DNA from: Burkholderia sp. SRS-W-2-2016
GTDB taxonomy: Bacteria; Pseudomonadota; Gammaproteobacteria; Burkholderiales; Burkholderiaceae
Length of the DNA stretch: 64,000 bases
NCBI RefSeq assembly: GCF_001931485.1
Contig: NZ_MSDV01000067.1
Location: 1-64,000, forward strand
Direction: 5' to 3'
Numbering within the stretch: position 1 is the first letter of the stretch; each line of letters starts with the position of its first letter. The translations under genes and the position numbers were made by a program. The notes under the pieces were generated by a model, which was given only the letters and a program-made list of their open reading frames with translations, ran no database searches and was not told where the DNA came from. Shown here in pieces: positions 62,770 to 64,000 of this stretch.

Positions 62770-64000
62770 TCAGGGACTGCACGTAACGGGTGTGGCGCTC
62801 CCGTCCGACGGCAGGCTGTCCGGCAAAGCACCGAGCCGGCACTGCTTACCTTCACTGACCTCGACTACGAGGTCGCTCCCAGTCTGAATCTGGGACAGAT
62901 ACGTCACGCCATGCTCGCCGACAATGCCAATCTCGCGGCCGGTCTTGCGGTCCATGACGGAGGCGCCGAACGGCATCGCCTTGCCGTCCGCATCGTTCAA
63001 TTCGACGAGCGCATTGCGACCGCGGGCGGCATCGAAATGCACATAGCCGATTGCACCGTCGGTCAGCACGAGGCGTTGCACCGGGTTCGTCACCTGCGTG
63101 TCGAGCGCGAGCTTGTTGGTGTTGACCTGCGCATTGAACGTGTCGAATGGCGATACCGCACCGATCACGGCGTAACCGGCCCGGTTAGTCTTTGCCTGGG
63201 TTCCGGTAAGCGGGACATCGGACACGCCATCGGTCGACACGAGAAGACGGGTGTCGCCGGAGTTGCCATTGGAATGAGCTGCTACACCGTGCTTCGTTGC
63301 AACGAACGAACCGTCCAGTTCAAGGGAAGCAGCCGTATATGTGTTGATGACCGTCGACGCTTGCATGCTGACCTGATACGCGGAGGTCATCTTGCGCGCG
63401 TTGGCGTTGAACATCGGTCGGCCATCCTGCGCACCACCGAACACCGAGTAGCTGAAGCCATCGGCATCGCTACCGGAGACACCCGTGCTCACACCGATGC
63501 CGCCAGCGGAGGACGATGAGACGCTTGTCGAGACGGTCTGGCGGCCTCCAAGCGGAATGCTTGCCGAGAGGAAAATCTGGTTGCCGCTGCCGGAAATTCC
63601 CTGGGTTCGAAACGCGGAGAAATTCAGGTTGACGTTCTTGACCTTCGCGAACGACACGGTACGTGCGAGCGAAATGCCGTAACGATCGTCGGATTCACGA
63701 TCCCAGTAGCTCGAGTGGTCGTAGGACAGGAATGTCGATACGCCAAAGAGCCGCTTGGCTAGCGTCATCGAGAGACGCTGTCTGCTGCCGTTCTGACCAT
63801 AAGACGTAGCGTCGCCGATGAATTGCGGAAACGTCGTATAGGTGCGATCGGAAAAGCGATAGCCAAAAAACCGCAGATCGGTGTCGAGCGAGTCGAAGTG
63901 TTTGGAGTAGTTGAAACGATAGGACTGGCCGCTCATTCTCTGGCCATTCCACCACAGTCTCGCATTCGACGTCGTCACGTCCACCGACACCGCGCCGATC
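62770..64000 (-). CDS. Fimbrial outer-membrane usher, C-terminal part (truncated by window)
   Basis: The frame is open to the right edge, so only the last roughly 410 residues are seen. They include late barrel strands (GQSYRFNYSKHFDSLDTDLR; FFGYRFSDRTYTTFPQF), the middle region and the C-terminal plug/pilin-exit domain (AGYAVIGAVSPFDTFNAQVN; ALVELNDADGKAMPFGASVM; VGEHGVTYLSQIQTG) typical of FimD/PapC. It ends 53 bp before the chaperone gene. It forms the pore that assembles pilin subunits on the surface. The start and N-terminal part lie beyond the window. Confidence 0.95.
   Translation of the reverse strand, partial: IGAVSVDVTTSNARLWWNGQRMSGQSYRFNYSKHFDSLDTDLRFFGYRFSDRTYTTFPQFIGDATSYGQNGSRQRLSMTLAKRLFGVSTFLSYDHSSYWDRESDDRYGISLARTVSFAKVKNVNLNFSAFRTQGISGSGNQIFLSASIPLGGRQTVSTSVSSSSAGGIGVSTGVSGSDADGFSYSVFGGAQDGRPMFNANARKMTSAYQVSMQASTVINTYTAASLELDGSFVATKHGVAAHSNGNSGDTRLLVSTDGVSDVPLTGTQAKTNRAGYAVIGAVSPFDTFNAQVNTNKLALDTQVTNPVQRLVLTDGAIGYVHFDAARGRNALVELNDADGKAMPFGASVMDRKTGREIGIVGEHGVTYLSQIQTGSDLVVEVSEGKQCRLGALPDSLPSDGSATPVTCSP

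Noticed and set aside
1..64000. CRISPR array, rRNA, tRNA or prophage
   Set aside because: No regularly spaced repeats, no tRNA-like cloverleaf with flanking signals and no phage structural cassette seen; contractile-tail-like genes all fit the type VI system.

Overview
The window looks like chromosomal DNA of a Burkholderiales bacterium of the Paraburkholderia/Caballeronia/Burkholderia type. This is an inference from high GC with strong GC3 codon use, a Burkholderia-style trimeric porin, a BpH3-like H-NS domain, and the gene content of the type VI secretion cluster. No rRNA, tRNA or CRISPR array was seen.

Region 1 (1-9.7 kb) holds metabolic and sensory genes: a LysR regulator divergent from an MHS-type transporter and an amidase, with a clear LysR operator between them; then a porin, a GNAT acetyltransferase, a YciI protein, a PRC-barrel protein, a chemoreceptor and a 59-aa ORF. 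Region 2 (10-15.8 kb) is a two-partner secretion pair, tpsA then tpsB, with a multidrug-type MFS gene upstream. Region 3 (16-23.4 kb) has a periplasmic trehalase with a twin-arginine-like signal, divergent from a solitary tatA; then a 1124-aa multi-PAS/GAF histidine kinase coupled to a receiver-only response regulator, and an SDR oxidoreductase.

Region 4 (23.4-49.8 kb) is a complete type VI secretion system (T6SS). The left arm reads leftward: tssB, tssC, vgrG, a periplasmic protein, a peptidoglycan-targeting effector, a putative immunity protein, PAAR, an unknown membrane protein, tssM, tssA, tssF, tssG, tssJ. The right arm reads rightward: tssK, tssL, an OmpA-domain protein, hcp, clpV, tssE. 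All 13 core components are present. The stretch from the C-terminal part of vgrG to the start of tssM is visibly AT-richer and carries the cargo genes, as expected for a replaceable effector module.

Region 5 (49.8-59.8 kb) is a patchy accessory region with long non-coding AT-rich stretches. It holds an H-NS domain fused to an IS5-type transposase N-terminal domain, a frameshifted SGNH-hydrolase lipoprotein, a 46-aa Cys-rich lipoprotein, a receiver-only regulator, an NsrR/Rrf2 regulator, an acyltransferase, a second protein with the transposase-type domain, an RcsB-like regulator and a 67-aa protein. Region 6 (59.9-64 kb) is a chaperone-usher fimbrial cluster on the minus strand: usher (cut by the window edge), chaperone, tip adhesin, then a duplicated usher 3' fragment and a second chaperone.

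The most interesting items are the M15-peptidase/LysM T6SS effector with two periplasmic partner candidates, the two domesticated-transposase-domain regulators, the trehalase/tatA pairing, and the duplicated chaperone with an usher remnant.
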